64,000 bases of DNA. Origin: Lindgomyces ingoldianus (Eukaryota; Ascomycota; Dothideomycetes; Pleosporales; Lindgomycetaceae). The position numbers were made by a program, and so were the translations under genes. The stretch lies in assembly GCF_010093535.1 (NCBI RefSeq), contig NW_022985170.1, forward strand, positions 476,016 through 540,015, written 5' to 3'. Shown one piece after another: positions 1 through 12,439 of the stretch. Each line of letters opens with the position of its first letter. Position 1 is the first letter of the stretch. The notes beneath the pieces were generated by a model that saw nothing but the letters and a program-made list of their open reading frames with translations, searched no databases and had not been told where the DNA came from.

Positions 1-730
1 CGGGCCAGAAGTCACTTATACTACTAGATGAAGGTAGCATGACCTTGAAGGATGGGTCAAAAAGTCGAGAAATGTCGCTGGCGGCATCAAGGGCGGTGAG
101 AATGCCTAATGGGTGGTAAGCGGTGGATATTCCGCGATATAAGGAGAAAAACTTACTGTTGACACACGACCTGTACAACTGTGCGAGAGACATTGCCTGC
201 TGCCACAATCCGGAACCTCGGCCGAGGACGCTGATGGAAGTGGATAACAAGTCCTGGACATCCTCTTGAATTTCTTGAAGATTCGGGTCGCCCAACAAGC
301 CAAGAAGCTTAGGGAACAGCCAGATGAAAAGAAGAGGTCGGGGGTTTCCATCATCATCGTTTCTCGTGCTCAGCAGTAGATGCGGCCTTCGCTGAATAGT
401 AAGCTTAATAGCTGCAATACTATCAGAAGCTTGTGGGAGGAGTAGCTTAAGAGCAAAGGGATTGTCTTGGAGTAATGCATCCAATCCTGCTTCCGCGATA
501 ACAGTGATTAACTGGGTATTGAGTTGCGAATTTGGCTCGTCCGTACTTGGGTCGTTCAAATACTCCTGTAGTAGTTGTCCGAACGCGACCTTGGATCCCG
601 GTTCCTGTTGAGCGTTGACATTCGAAGCATTATTGACAATTTGAGCGGCGATAGTCGAGGGTGGTGGGTTTCCATTTGCTAAGGGTACAGAAGCCAGCCG
701 TTGGGTTGAACTCCCGCCTTTGCGGGCCAT
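1..730 (-). CDS. ATR/Mec1/UvsB-like checkpoint kinase, N-terminal part (runs off the window)
   Basis: The reading begins at the ATG complementary to 728-730 (protein start MARKGGSSTQRL) and continues past base 1. Exon 1 is 730-157; an intron with donor GTAAG lies at 156-106; exon 2 begins at 105 (SILTALDAASDISRLF) and joins in phase. About 225 residues are visible: a low-complexity start, then helical HEAT-like sequence including PLLFIWLFPKLLGLLGDP. This resembles the N-terminus of the PI3K-like DNA-damage kinase ATR (Mec1/UvsB) of filamentous fungi, which would activate the replication and damage checkpoint in the nucleus. The kinase domain is outside the window, so the call rests on remembered N-terminal similarity only. 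It could be another large HEAT-repeat protein. It is divergent from COX16, with 402 bp between the starts. Confidence 0.5.
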   Translation of the reverse strand, partial: MARKGGSSTQRLASVPLANGNPPPSTIAAQIVNNASNVNAQQEPGSKVAFGQLLQEYLNDPSTDEPNSQLNTQLITVIAEAGLDALLQDNPFALKLLLPQASDSIAAIKLTIQRRPHLLLSTRNDDDGNPRPLLFIWLFPKLLGLLGDPNLQEIQEDVQDLLSTSISVLGRGSGLWQQAMSLAQLYRSCVNSKFFSLYRGISTAYHPLGILTALDAASDISRLFDPSFKVMLPSSSSISDFWP

Positions 731-1132
731 GGCGGCGTTTATCCGTTTGTCATAGCGAAGAGCAGGTTCAGGTGGGAAGATGGACTTAAGATTGGACGGA
801 GTTTAGCCCGGAACCAATTTCTGGGAGTGGCTCCAGTGAATAGAAACTTCGAAACTTATGAGATTACTGGCCCACACAATATGATTAGTGTGAAGGGTGT
901 TGGGGATGCTCCACATCAGACCTTGGGATCGTGTGTCAGAGAAGCCGTCAGGATGCGCGTCAGACGAAAACGCGTGGGGGTGTGACCATTCAATCGGCCA
1001 AGCCACTAAACCCAATGCATTCCGCTTTCGCTCTCACCACCAGGCCTCCGCATTTGAAGCTTTCAAACATCCAGCCATCGTTCGCCTAGGACTGACATGC
1101 GCTAACCTCCCATTAACATTTAATCGGCCAAA
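731..1132. promoter_or_regulatory. divergent intergenic region, ATR-like gene / COX16
   Basis: This 402-bp spacer lies between two divergent start codons and must carry both promoters and 5' leaders. Short open frames occur on both strands but have no coding character. No clear TATA element was recognised. Confidence 0.4.
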
Positions 1133-1538
1133 ATGCCTCGGGTCTTCAGCTCGAAATCCTTCAGTGCCCTGCACTCAAACTCTCTCGCCGCCCGTTATCG
1201 TCGTCAACTTACCAAACACCCGTTCCTCCTCTTCGGTCTCCCATTCCTCACCACGATAGTCGCGGGCAGTTTCTTCCTCACTCCTGCCACAGCGCTAAGG
1301 TATGAGCGCTTCGATCGCAAGTTCCAGCAAATGTCAAAGGAAGAAGCAATGGGGATTGGGCAGAATAGAAGGAAGGTGGATATGAAGGAAGAATACTATG
1401 TACGTGGATTGAGAGAACATTGCTGGGTCCGGAGCTTAGCTAACGGTGTCATAGAGGCTGCAAGCGAAAGATCTGGATGCTTGGGAGCAGAGACGAGTCA
1501 AGCGATTGAAGGGCGAGATTGATGGTATCCTGGAATGA
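1133..1538 (+). CDS. COX16: cytochrome c oxidase assembly protein COX16, mitochondrial
   Basis: Exon 1 is 1133-1399 and exon 2 is 1455-1538, with a 55-nt intron (GTACGT...ATAG) joining in phase 0. The product is 116 residues, the usual size of fungal Cox16. It has a basic N-terminus (SLAARYRRQLTKHP), one hydrophobic segment (about residues 32-50, FLLFGLPFLTTIVAGSFFL), then the conserved ATALRYERFDRK and KVDMKEEYY stretches, and ends with DLDAWEQRRVKRLKGE. Cox16 is a small inner-membrane protein that helps bring Cox1/Cox2 together during assembly of complex IV. Without splicing the frame runs on to a false stop in the intron region. The match over the whole length is strong. Confidence 0.93.
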
Positions 1539-2213
1539 AGGCTTGTGAATGAGGAATTTGCATTGGATTGGCGTTAGCATGAACCTCAATTTTAGCATAG
1601 CATTTGGAGGGCGCGAATTTGGACGCTGCTGATATGGGTTTTTGGCACAATCGTCTCCCCTCACACGCAATGAAGATTCTCTAAAGTCTTCTAAATATGA
1701 GCCGACACCAGCGTCATTTTCACTTGCATACCGTGCTATTCATGGTTTGCAATGCACCATCAGCACACGGGCTAAGTAAGAGCACTGAAAACCCAAAGAG
1801 CATAGTGTCAATCATCTGTTAACGCAAGCACAACCAAGTCAGGTGGGTTGTTATTGAATTATTCTATTTATTCTAAATACTTCGCATGGAATTATGCATT
1901 AAGACAGCACATCGCTGAGGTGCTGTCACAAGGAATCCACGTGCGTCGTTTATTAGTATCCTGGAATACGACACACCCGTTGCAACCCTCATCTAAGCAG
2001 TGGACCCTGTTATCGGTGCCCAAGCTCCCGGAATCTTTCTCGTTGGAGAGACGAGAGCAAGTTGGGGAGACAAAATCTAACGCCCAACAAAGAGGTATAG
2101 AAGTGCTGACGAGACTCTAAGCCGAATCATAGGTGACTCCTGCAAATGCTCATAATGCAGCAAACGAGAGAACCGAAAGTGTAAAGTGAGCTGTACCTCG
2201 AGTCAACAGTTGA
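1539..2213. other. convergent intergenic region
   Basis: Between the 3' ends of COX16 and the HMG-CoA synthase gene. The only open frame, 1848-2120 (+), has no recognisable composition or motif. It should hold the two 3' untranslated regions; nothing else is visible. Confidence 0.4.
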
Positions 2214-3825
2214 CTACTGTTTGATCTCGTATTTCCGTCGGAACATGCTATCAATTTCAGTGAGATAGTATGTACCGGGGAAGATGTTCTCGATGCTGCC
2301 GGTTGGGGTATAATCTTTCTTGAGATGGGCCTTCTCGCGAAGGTTGCACATCTGCAGGAGAATCAGCCACGTGATCGAAGAACAATACAAGCAAGGTCAA
2401 AGGAACCTACCTCATCATAAACCTCGGGTGCAACAGTGAGCCTCGAATCCAGGCGAGCGTGGATGTCAAGCTTCTTTTGAATCTCCTCAACGCTTCCCTT
2501 GACTTTGAAAGAGAACATAGAGCTAGCGAGGCCGCTCCCATAGCTAAACATGCCGATGCGTTTTCCAATCATTGACTGGCTGTCGGCATTGGCGATCAAA
2601 CTGCACAAGCTACCGTAAACGCTGCCGCAGTACATGTTCCCGCACATAGTAGGCACCTGAATGCCTGGCTGCACGCGAGCAGCGAATCGCTTCTTAGCGA
2701 GAGCCATGAAAGTCTTCTCCACCGTCTTATCAGTGACTGAAGCAGCGTAATCAAGATCGTGAAGCTCAGGGGGAACATCGGCGAAAACAGGGCTGTTGGG
2801 GTCGACCAGGTAATCATTGTAAAGCAAGCGTGCATATGACTTGGATACGAGCTTGCAGGTGGGGGCGTGGAAGCACATGTAGTCGAATCGGTCTAGGGGT
2901 GTCTCCTGTTCCTGGGCATGGCCATTGACACCATTAGCGTTCGCGCTTCCGTTTAATTGGGCTTTCAAAGTAGCTTCGCGGTTGTTGTATGCCTTGTAGC
3001 ATGCGTCCACGGCCTCAGTGTAGCAGCGGATAGAGAAGTGACCATCGACAATCGGGTACTCGCTGGTCAAGTCTGGCTTGTAAAAATCGTATGCATGGGT
3101 GATGTAAGAGCCGCGCTGCCCTGGCTCCATGACGATTGGGGCGTCAGGGCCAATAAGCATAGCCACACAGCCCGCTCCACCAGTCGGACGGGCGTTACCC
3201 TTCTTGTAAAGGGCGATGTCGCCTGCCACGACAATGGCGTCGCGTCCGTCCCAGCCGGATGATTCCATCCAATTGACGGAATTGAACAGGGCATTTGTTC
3301 CGCCATAGCACGCATTCACCGTGTCAACGCCCTCGACATTGAAATTGCCTGATTCCGCGAACAGCTGCATCAGCACGGATTTTACCGACTTGGACTTGTC
3401 GAGCAGGGTCTCGGTGCCCACTTCCAAGCGGCCAATGGACTTGGGATCGATGTTGTATTTCTTGAAAAGGGAGGAGACGGTGGTCAGGGCGAGCGAGTAG
3501 ATGTCTATACAAGAAACAAAATCAACTCCAAATTCTGTGCAGCGCTCTCACAGAGGGTGGCATTTGGAGAACTTACCCTCGCGGTCGTCGCAGAAGGACA
3601 TCTTTGTCTGGCCGAGGCCAATGGTGTATTTCCCCTGCGAAACGCCATCGAACTTCTCAAGCTCGGCCTGGTCAACGCACTGCAGCACGCTGTTAGAGTT
3701 GTCGTCAGGAGAGGGGCGCAGCAGATTCGCGGCTGCACTGTCGAAATCTTCGAGGAACTGCGTACCTGGCTGGGGAAGTAGAGCTCAATGCCTTTGATGC
3801 CAATGTTGGAGGGACGGTAAGCCAT
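2214..3825 (-). CDS. ERG13: hydroxymethylglutaryl-CoA synthase
   Basis: Four exons: 3825-3766, 3679-3577, 3504-2411 and 2351-2214; the introns are 86, 72 and 59 nt and all joins keep frame. The product is 464 residues, a normal eukaryotic length. The enzyme condenses acetyl-CoA with acetoacetyl-CoA to give HMG-CoA in the mevalonate/ergosterol pathway. Visible family features are the start [37 protein letters not shown], the acyl-accepting cysteine in [14 protein letters not shown] (about residue 120), [14 protein letters not shown], and a C-terminal [17 protein letters not shown] block. A residue stretch rich in N and G (about 240-250) is a loop insertion. The spacer to the next divergent gene is very long (2.57 kb), leaving room for regulated expression. 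Identification is near certain. Confidence 0.96.
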
Positions 3826-6399
3826 GGTTGCGGTTGTTGTGAGGGGATTTGGAGGTGTGTGGGAAGAAAGAAGCTGGCGAGGCGGGCGAGGGGGCGTTCC
3901 ACACCGCTGGTTAAGTAGTGAAGTGTCGTGACAAAGGCAAATTGCGGTCTGGGTAGCGGCGATCTCAATGTGGCAATTGGCGAGGAGAGCTGGTCGTTAA
4001 ATGTTTTTCGTGTTGTAGACTTTGGCCTCCCAACAAACGCTAACAATGCTAGGTTATTTCCACTCGCCTGAAGGACGTGGCCGCTTTATAGTTGAGTCTT
4101 TCACGGCCAGCATCGGAGCGAGGTTCGCTTTGACAGACCAAGGAGCATGCAGCGTGATAGCGAGGACTCCTCGATACGTCCGTCCCTACGTTGATTTGCT
4201 GCCTCTGCATGATAGCATTCATCCTCCAGAATCCTTACGAGCACCGCAATCGGAGCTTCTTGGCGCCGTAGCCGCAGGCAAGATAATCGGGTCGCGACCA
4301 CTCCAGCCTATCGCAGCCACCTTCCATCGCTGCAGGGAGTGTGCCACGACCCGGATTGGGACTAGCGTCAGGCACAGCATGCGCTGGTGAATTGCCGGCT
4401 GCTGCAGCGTCCTGTGTTGAGTAGTTGTTCCTCCGCCAACACCTCTGGCGACTATCGTGAACACAGCAGATTTCCTCTCGACCGGCTTGCTGCAGGCGCC
4501 GCCAGTCCTGCAGGCTTGTGCTGTGTCGGCGAGCTTGATGGTTCCCCCATCCGCGTAGCAGAGTCTAGGCTAGATACCCGACGGACCTTCCGCTTGACAT
4601 CTCATGCAAGTCAGCCGCTGTTAACGACCAACGATCACATTGTGGAGCGTTCGCATGTTCCAGATGCCTTTCTCGGAATTCCGCTCAAATCCTCTCCTGC
4701 CAAAGGAAAAGCCACCCAGGGCTTTTCCTTACTATCTTTGTGTCCTCAGCTGCTTTGCCCCCCGCCAGGCGCTTCCCGTGACAAGCCCCAGCCTCTCTTA
4801 CCATTCTAAAACAGCGTCATTGCGCTCAAGCAAAGTGAGTTGTCCCGCAAAATCATTTACTTCGTACCAGGCATCTCGGTGTCGTCGTCTGCTTCTTTCT
4901 CACAGCATTGTTTGAAGAAGTTCAAGGGATTCCAGATTCGCCTCCCTAATAGCTCATCTTAGCTTCCCTTGAAGTGTTGTCCATGTGCTGCACAATACCA
5001 CGTCTCGATGCTTGCAGGAACCGGATCTGGATGCTCCTCGGCTTGCCAGGATCTCCATTACTCACGTTCTTTAAATGAATCCGACTAAAGGAATCTCACC
5101 ACGATATCTGTGCCTACAGCTGCTTAGTGCTTATTTTCCCTGTCCCATATTCGATCCCGCACCCCACTAACCTCCGAGACTAGACTACAGTAACAAAATC
5201 GGACCGTCCGTCCAGGCTGTGGTATGTGTAGTCTCCTTCGCCTTGACACAGGCCAAGCCAAGATGCAAAGAGTGTCCACCCTTTCCGGTGAAGCATCACG
5301 TGAAGGAGAGTGGTGTCTCGTATGAGCCCGCTAAGCTGCTGCACTCACCCAATAAGTCCCAATACCTGTGAGATTGGGCCTGCAGAAAACACCACAGATC
5401 AGATCGTCCAACCCGACATTACAGCCAATCTTCGAATGGACAACTTCGTACTCATTGAGAAACGTGACGTTGGCATCATTGCTGACCTCTCAGCTTGACC
5501 TGACAGCCGCTTCATTTGACCGCACGCCCGTCCGCTCTTTACGTAGAGTATGTCAAAGTGATCGAGGCCGAAGCGTCTCCGTAAGCGGGTCGCTCGAGTG
5601 TCAATATATTTACCGTGCCAAATTTGCCTTTGGACGGGCGGACGTTGCTGCGCCGGACATGGTGTCAGAACGTCACCCCCAGAAGAGCATCAATGTTAAC
5701 AAAGACGTCAACCATGGGGCAAGTCAACTCTAGGACCCATGCTGGCCGCAGAAGGGAAGGCTATCGAAAGTCGATATGGAAGGACTTGGTCGGGTCTCGT
5801 CGCCGAGAAGCAGTTGGGAACAGCAGCAAATGCAGAGCGTTAGGACCGGGCTGCGGGACATGATTGGACAGGCTGGGGCCAACGAGAGTGGCTCGATATT
5901 AATGGGAGGGGAAGTCGGTCTTCCGCCGGCCATGGCTAAAGAAAGAGGTTGTTCTTCCATCGATCGTGACAAGTTCTCCAAGGCCTCCAATGCTCTCCGC
6001 TGCAGGTAACGAAGGGCAGCGTTTGGAGAAGAAAAACGCACAGGCTTGCGGTTGCGAAACCGACGAAGCTGCTTTTGTGAGGCGTCGAGGCTGGTGGTCC
6101 TGAAACGGCAAAGGTCTTGAACGGGATGCGACCCTAGCCTAGCGCCTACTTTGGAAAGTGCCGTGGCTGCTTCGCGCGGGCCCTTGACTCCGTCTCAAAC
6201 CTGCTCGCTGCCAGCCAACCTTCGACACTCCCCCAAACCACTCGTTTCACGCCTCTGACGACGCTCTTTCATCGACTGCGCTCCCTCCCATCGGCCTACA
6301 GCGCGGATTCCATCGATTGGCATCGCGACCGAGCCATTGCGACCTTGTTGGGTGACGTAAAAGGGGTCACCACGCCCGGCTGGGCTGCTCAGGGACGTC
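3826..6399. promoter_or_regulatory. long divergent intergenic region, ERG13 / DUF7820-like gene
   Basis: A 2.57-kb spacer between two start codons, unusual in this otherwise compact genome. It contains several short open frames on both strands (for example 4387-4809 and 5368-5733) with no protein character and many upstream ATGs. A TCACGTGA palindrome lies at 5296-5303. The part near 6180-6390 is C/T-rich, like a fungal core promoter or 5' leader. No gene can be supported. Confidence 0.4.
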
Positions 6400-8716
6400 A
6401 TGGACCGCCGTAACAGCACCACCGACGACCAGGAACCGCGCCCGACCGGCAACCCGAATGTCTTCGACGATGAATATGCCCTAGATCCGGCAGAAGAAGA
6501 CTACATGCCCGGCGTGTCGGATGGCTTCCGGCCCACCAACAACGGAATCAGCGGCGACAGACACGACCACGACCGAGAACGAGAACGAGAGCCATCCCCA
6601 GCTCGGCCATCATTCGCAGCGCAGCACTCGACAGACGGTGACCTGCGAAGGTTTGCATCGCGGAACAGCACAGCTAAAGTGCCATGTGCGCGCGAATCCA
6701 TATCGCACGACATTAGACATGCCGGCACACACACCCGAGGCGTTGGCTCGCAGGCGACACCGCTACAACATCACACCTCCATCAGCTCCACCGGCTCTTT
6801 TGCTACAATGGCACGCTCTGAAAGCCCGTTTGGAACTGGCCCCAGCCATCCTTATGGCATGTACCCGCAGAACACCATGGCACGGTCCTCAAGCGTGACC
6901 ACCTCCTCAACACAACCACAGCCACATCGATCAGTATCGTTACAACGTCCCACCCATCCTTACGGCATGTATCCGCAAAACGTGGTAGAGGATCAAGTGG
7001 AGGCCCCAGTTCCGCCAGTGCCCGCCGCAATCCCTGTCGGATTTCCAGGGCTCAACACAGGGTTCCACCGACAGATAGGACCAGATGGTGAGGAACAAGA
7101 CATTATAGGGCCAGATGGACATACCGAACAACTACCCCCGTACTCTAGATATCCGGAAGAAGGCCCCACAAAGGCAGCGTTAGCCGCTGAGGCGAGCTCC
7201 ACACCCGTTGAAACAGTGCCCGCTCCACTGTCCACGTCTAACGACGCCCTGGTATCTCCCGTCGAGCACCAAGCACAGCCGCAAGAGGAACCACCAAGAG
7301 AGCCACCAGCTACGAGAGAACCGCAGACCTCGGAACAAGGAGCATCGGAGAAACAGGAGCATGAGAAAGCCCCGAAAGGCTGGACCTCCAGGAAGCTATG
7401 GGGAAAGGTTCCCCTTGGAGTTGCCCTTGTTCTTCTTGTTCTGGTTCTAGTCTTTGCCATCATATTAGGGGCAGCAATTGGTACCTTTGTAGCCAAAAAT
7501 AAGAAAGATGATCACGGCAACAATAAGCATAAAGACAAGGACAACCCGTATGTATTCCTTGGAAGAAATTGAAGAAAATCCACTAATAATCGGCAGGTCT
7601 CCTCAGGTCACGGGCCCTTCTGGCTCAATGTTCGACGCATACACCATCCCAGTTCCTTCATCACTTCCTCCACTACCAACTGGAGCTTTTGCCCTGCCTT
7701 TAGGTGTAGCACAAGAAGCAAGTCCAGGGTGTCTTCCTATGGCGAACCAGCTCTCAGCCTGGTCGTGCAAAATGACCTTCGTGCCGCTCCTTCTAAACAT
7801 GAGTTATCTGCCACCAAGCCCTACCGTTTCCAGCGGTACACAACCCCAACCAGTAGCGACCATGCAGCCTTACACCAAGCCTGATGGAGGCATTCAATGG
7901 GGCGTCCAACCGCCATCCATTCCGTCGCAAGCACTTTCACTCGTCATGGACAATGACTACAAAGCCTATGGACCTGCATATCATTTCCAGACACGTTATG
8001 ACAAGATTGTCGTCTTAAGCCCTGAGGAGTTCTCAGCAGGTGCGTCGCTTCGCAAGCGCAACCAAGGACCGAAAGGCGGCGACGGTGATAACAAGGCCCC
8101 ATTCCGACATCGCTTCCAAGTCATGCCTGGAGAGACGCCCTGGTATTGTGTATGGAATCAGACCTTCATTGAAATGTACATCTACGTAACGGACAACTCT
8201 ACCGCGGCCACATTCACAGCCTTCCCATCTGTCTGGCCATCCAATAACCCCTTCCAGTCTTCAATACCCACAGAAGCCACTTCAACGCCCACATCGCTCG
8301 GAGGTAGTGCTGCGCCATCCACAACTTTTGGAAGTGTAACGGCCCCGAACACTCCGTCGCCAACACCTCTCCACCGACGTGGCGATAGCGATTATCCCCA
8401 TCTACTTCCTTATCCGCGAATCGTTAAAATAGAAGAACGGCGCCTACCAGGAGCACCTCAACCCTACTGCCAAAAAATGAGATTACTTGACAATGGAGCC
8501 GTTGTTCCAGAAATGAACGGCTCAGGCGCTCCTATCAAAGTGCTCATCCAAGAGGATGATCCTAGCCTAGAGGAGTTCTTGCTTTCTGCAGGAGGCCCAC
8601 CGCCGAATCCATCCGCCACTTCAAATACGCCGAACAACAATTCAAACCGCCGACGAGATTTGGCGAAGCGCAGGGATCCCGCAGGTGCTTGCCACTGCCA
8701 GTGGATGTTCCAGTAA
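6400..8716 (+). CDS. single-pass membrane protein, DUF7820-like (often labelled glycoprotease-family in fungi)
   Basis: Exon 1 is 6400-7547 and exon 2 is 7597-8716, with a 49-nt intron. The product is 755 residues. The N-terminal half is disordered and Ser/Pro/Gln-rich, and carries the motif HPYGMYPQN twice (near 6850 and 6955). About residues 338-364 form one strong membrane segment (GVALVLLVLVLVFAIILGAAIG) followed by Lys/Asp/His-rich sequence. The C-terminal half has a folded-looking region with NQLSAWSCKM, FQTRYDKIVVLSPEEF, PWYCVWNQTFIEMYIYV and a Ser/Thr-rich stretch, ending ACHCQWMFQ. With no signal peptide this looks like a type II protein, with the DUF7820-like region outside the cytosol. 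The function is unknown; I see no protease motif and would not trust the glycoprotease label. The family call is from memory of fungal homologues. Confidence 0.75.
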
Positions 8717-9941
8717 GAAAATTTGCATGTGCGGATCTCGCTTTTGACTGCATTATAACGGATTGGGTTCGGGTTATGGGCAATATCATGGAACGACAGT
8801 ATTGTATGTATCGGGACGGGTTACTCGGCACATTTGGTGTTCTTGGTGTTGAGGTCTATTTTCATTTGTAATGAACGTCTTGGATTTCTTGGAATGCCCT
8901 CTTGGCATCTACATCATCTTTATTTGTTACGCCGCTCTCGGCATCGAGGCCATCTCACTATTGGAAGCGAGCATATCCTTCTCGCCTATGGGTGAGACAT
9001 CGAAGGTAATTGCGCAAATTCTCTATAACCGGGTTTTATATTGGAGCGGAAGGTGTGTTGGATGCGCAATCTTGTACGGATGGGTGAAATACAGGGTAAT
9101 ACGCCCGCCCTGGCAGTCTCTTTGAGCAAAAAGAATCTATCTAAGCGCAAAACATACATGTGCCTACAGCTTTTCGTTGGTGTGCAATTTTACGATTCTC
9201 ACTCGCTCGTATACCTGTACCTATTTTGAAGATACCTTGGGTGCGATGATTTAGTTGAGATAAGATAGGAAATCATTATATTATCTACTTGATGTCTTGG
9301 GTATATAGATCAGTTAAATACTTTTGTAGCTTCCTGTAGCCTTTTAAGCGAATCCTGACCTTACTGTTCGTAAGTCGTTCCTTTTCTGTTGATGTTACGT
9401 CGGGCCAGGCCTTATATCATAACTCCTGCGTCCCACTACCTCGTGTGGAACACTGCACGGAGGATTTAATGCTGATATCCATTCTCGTTACTGTTCTCCT
9501 TTATCCCAACAGGAATTTTAACTGGTCAACCTTTCCTGCTAATGTTCCAGGGTAGGGGTGAGAGTGCGCTACCACTTCATTCTACCTGTTTTAACTACCA
9601 ATGAGCTCCTCCGTAGTACGACGTTATTGCTTACTATAGTTTAAGAAGAACGGAATTTCATTCAGTTACATAGAATTTGACAAACCACCAAAGCTTGTTT
9701 TTGTCCGTTCTCAAAATGGACCTCAAGTTAATATCTTTCTAAAGGACACTGTCATGCGAGGGTTAGCACCAAAAGACACAAATGAATGGAGTAACATGAA
9801 CTTTCACCTTTGTAGTCCATTCCTTCGCCTTAGCGAACATCTCAATTCACTTCTCCCCCACCCAAACACTAGCGTTACACCTTCCAGACATCGGACCAAA
9901 TTTGTCGCCACGAGCACTAAAATAACCAACGAAATCTCACC
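8717..9941. other. intergenic region, AT-rich
   Basis: Holds the 3' untranslated region of the preceding gene and AT-rich sequence. Small open frames (8871-9125 and 9754-9945, +) show no recognisable features. Confidence 0.35.
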
Positions 9942-10556
9942 ATGAATTAAGGCAGCCCTGATGAATCTGTTTCTTATTATTTGCGAGCCACGGAGTAAGT
10001 TTACCTTTTTCCAGTCATATATCAGCCATTTTGCATTAAGCTAACGTCGAAACAAGACGCAAGAGAACCTCGGAGAACGATGTCTATCTCTCCCTCCAAA
10101 AACTCCCAGCAAAGATCCGCAAAAAGGCCCATGAGATTCTTCTCACAAACAACCGCGATGCTTCCGATCGAATCCTTTACGTTAATGACCTGACCAAGAG
10201 GTGGAATGACCGCATCTTCCAAGCGTACGTGGAGACAGTGATCACAGATGCAAATGCGCTAGGAAATACGGCATTAAAATATGAGGGAATGATTGAGTTC
10301 AGCATTGATGGTGAAAAGCCCATGCCTCCTAATCAAGACCGCGCTCACAAGCCTCCAATTCGTCGTCACATTCCAGTTCGATTGCAGCGATGACGAGGCA
10401 CGCTTCTTCAACTACAGCTGGCGACAGTATTTCAAGTACCGAAAGATCATGCACGATGTCATTGCAGCCATCCCACAGAAACTGGATTTGAAGTGGGGCT
10501 TCACTACGGAGCAGAAAATGATGGGAGATTACGATGGAGACCTGCAAGACGTTTGA
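9942..10556 (+). pseudogene. coding-like locus with disrupted frame, unknown family
   Basis: Two protein-like stretches lie in different frames. The first (about 10043-10391) reads ENDVYLSLQKLPAKIRKKAHE ... RWNDRIFQAYVETVI and ends at a TGA. The second (about 10353-10556) reads QFDCSDDEARFFNYSWRQYFKYRK and ends DYDGDLQDV. A good donor (GTAAGT at 9995) and a CTAAC branch-like site near 10041 suggest an intron ahead of the first stretch. Upstream, 9942-9994 reads as M-N-stop-GSPDESVSYYLRAT; the stop is TAA at 9948-9950 where CAA would leave it open. Joining the two stretches needs either a 1-nt frameshift or an intron such as 10225-10351. The family is not recognised. It may be a live spliced gene with a different start, or a decaying one. 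Confidence 0.35.
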
Positions 10557-12439
10557 GGCTATTCGTGTTTTAGCTGTAGAGACCCCGGAGGACTACTTTG
10601 ATTGGAATGCTAGCCTACCTCTTTCGTCTCCCTAGGGCATGGAGAATAGCGGTGTTCATGACAGCGATGACGAGTAGGAATGGCAGCTTGCCACAATTCA
10701 TACATTAGTGGAGGAGTCATTGAGTGGCTCTGGTTGAAAACTAACCAAGGCCACATTCGACATTGGAAAATGTAATAAAATATATGCTCTCCCAACTCCT
10801 TCATAACATAAATAACAAGTGATTATTCACCAAGCAAGATGTTCTATATGATGAAATGCCCATCACACCAACACCTACAAGTTCAATCCACAACTTTAGC
10901 CTCGCAATGCGCACCTTTTCATTTGCCAATGCCCTCCTGTATTAATCCTTCCATCGTATTAATATGCCTTAAGTTCAAGGATTCGCTGTCGTCGCAAAAG
11001 TGGAATTTAGCATGCACCTGCGACAATAATCATCAGCCAATGACAGGTGCTTTGACCTCAAGATGTTAGACCAGATACAGCATTTTGACATTTGCTGAAG
11101 GGACCCAGCCACTGAAATTTGAGAAGAAAACTCAGAAGCTTGCATGTGACGTAATTCTGCTCTCGCACTGCGATAGTTTCTCACGAAATTTTGGGCGACA
11201 TATTGATCATCGTTACCTTTGATGCCATTCGCGTCGACGCAGACGGTAACCTTGGAATCGTAAAAGATCTATGCAATTATCATGGACCAAAATCTTATAC
11301 CATAAGTAAGGCATTGGAAACTACCATTGAGAGAGGTGGTCAAAAGTCAATTGCGAAGGTGAAAGACTAATTCACTTGCTAGGTGCAGCAAGCAGTGGGC
11401 CCAAACACTGAACTACTGGTGCACACAAGATAGCCAAAGCTTCAAAATTGAGACTTTAAAATGCTCAAATAGCATCATATAGCCTCTATGAGCTTTAGAA
11501 TACTGCTCAGAGGCTTTGATCGTGACGAAATCCCGTCGCAGCTCGCCAGTGAAAGGCCATAGATTGATATCGTACGATATTTTCCGATTTTTATTTTATT
11601 TCGTCATATAGAAACCCATAGAAAGTTCTCGACTCTCTCGATTGCTTCCCAATCACCCAAATGAGAGGATTTTCAAGCTACAGTCACTTCTACGTTGCTC
11701 CAGGGGATCCATCTGCCCACACGTGACCGCCACCAATTCTGACTCATCTACGCTAAGCTAGTGCCTAGAGATTCATATAAGCCCTACCTCCACCGCTTTA
11801 ACTTCTTTTCCTCTTTACCTCTCAACAGGAGGAGCCTCGCTGGCGGACCCGTCCTGCCTGGAACGTCTTTCACTCCACCTCCTCATCCTTTATTCTTTTC
11901 ACATGGTTGCATGCTACCTCTCGTCCTTCGGGATCTGCACTTCCTTCGGGTTATAAGTGTAGAGTTGAGGGCCCTCCATGTCCCCCTGGCCTCTCGTGGT
12001 CAGCTTATTTTGTCGGGCCAGTGCACAGTGGGTGTCGCGAGTACGGACCTCAAGTGTCGTCGCAGACCATGTCTCGGCCTCACCTCTCAGCATACTTTAC
12101 GTTCGTTCACCCGGGACACTTCATGGTAACATGGGGTTCTCCAAAAAGCAAGGCGCTGCACTCTATCTCCGGGAGTTAGTTCCTGCATCGACGGCTCTTC
12201 GGCACAGTCTCCTACCATCTTCGGATGTCAGAGGGGTATGTGTGTGCGGCGTCACCTCTGCCCTGGAGATTCCCTCCCTTAGATGCTCACTGAGGCCACC
12301 GTAACACGGTGTGTTCGAAGATGTGGTGCTGATGATCGACGAGTAGAACAGTACGGGCTGAGCAAGGCTGGTTGGCAAGTGGGCATCGAAGGCTACGGGG
12401 CCTGGCTGGTCTGTCAAATGGGGTTGGATATGGTATGTA
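10557..12439. other. intergenic region without a supported gene
   Basis: AT-rich to mixed sequence. Around 11770-11890 there is a promoter-like arrangement: a TATA-like CATATAAG near 11775 followed by C/T-rich sequence. The open frames after it (11761-12304, three frames) look random. It could be a non-coding transcript; no gene is supported. Confidence 0.3.

Noticed and set aside
4022..4809. Open frames on the plus strand (122 and 140 codons) upstream of ERG13
   Set aside because: No domain, overlap with equally open minus frames, and random-looking composition; treated as spacer.
5296..5303. TCACGTGA palindrome as a sterol-regulatory (SREBP) site for ERG13
   Set aside because: It is about 1.5 kb from the ERG13 start and is a common E-box-type word; no second site nearby.
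10015..10042. Reading through 10015-10042 as coding with a second CAA-to-TAA stop
   Set aside because: It would need a 20-nt intron, which is too short; a longer intron using the CTAAC site near 10041 explains the region better.
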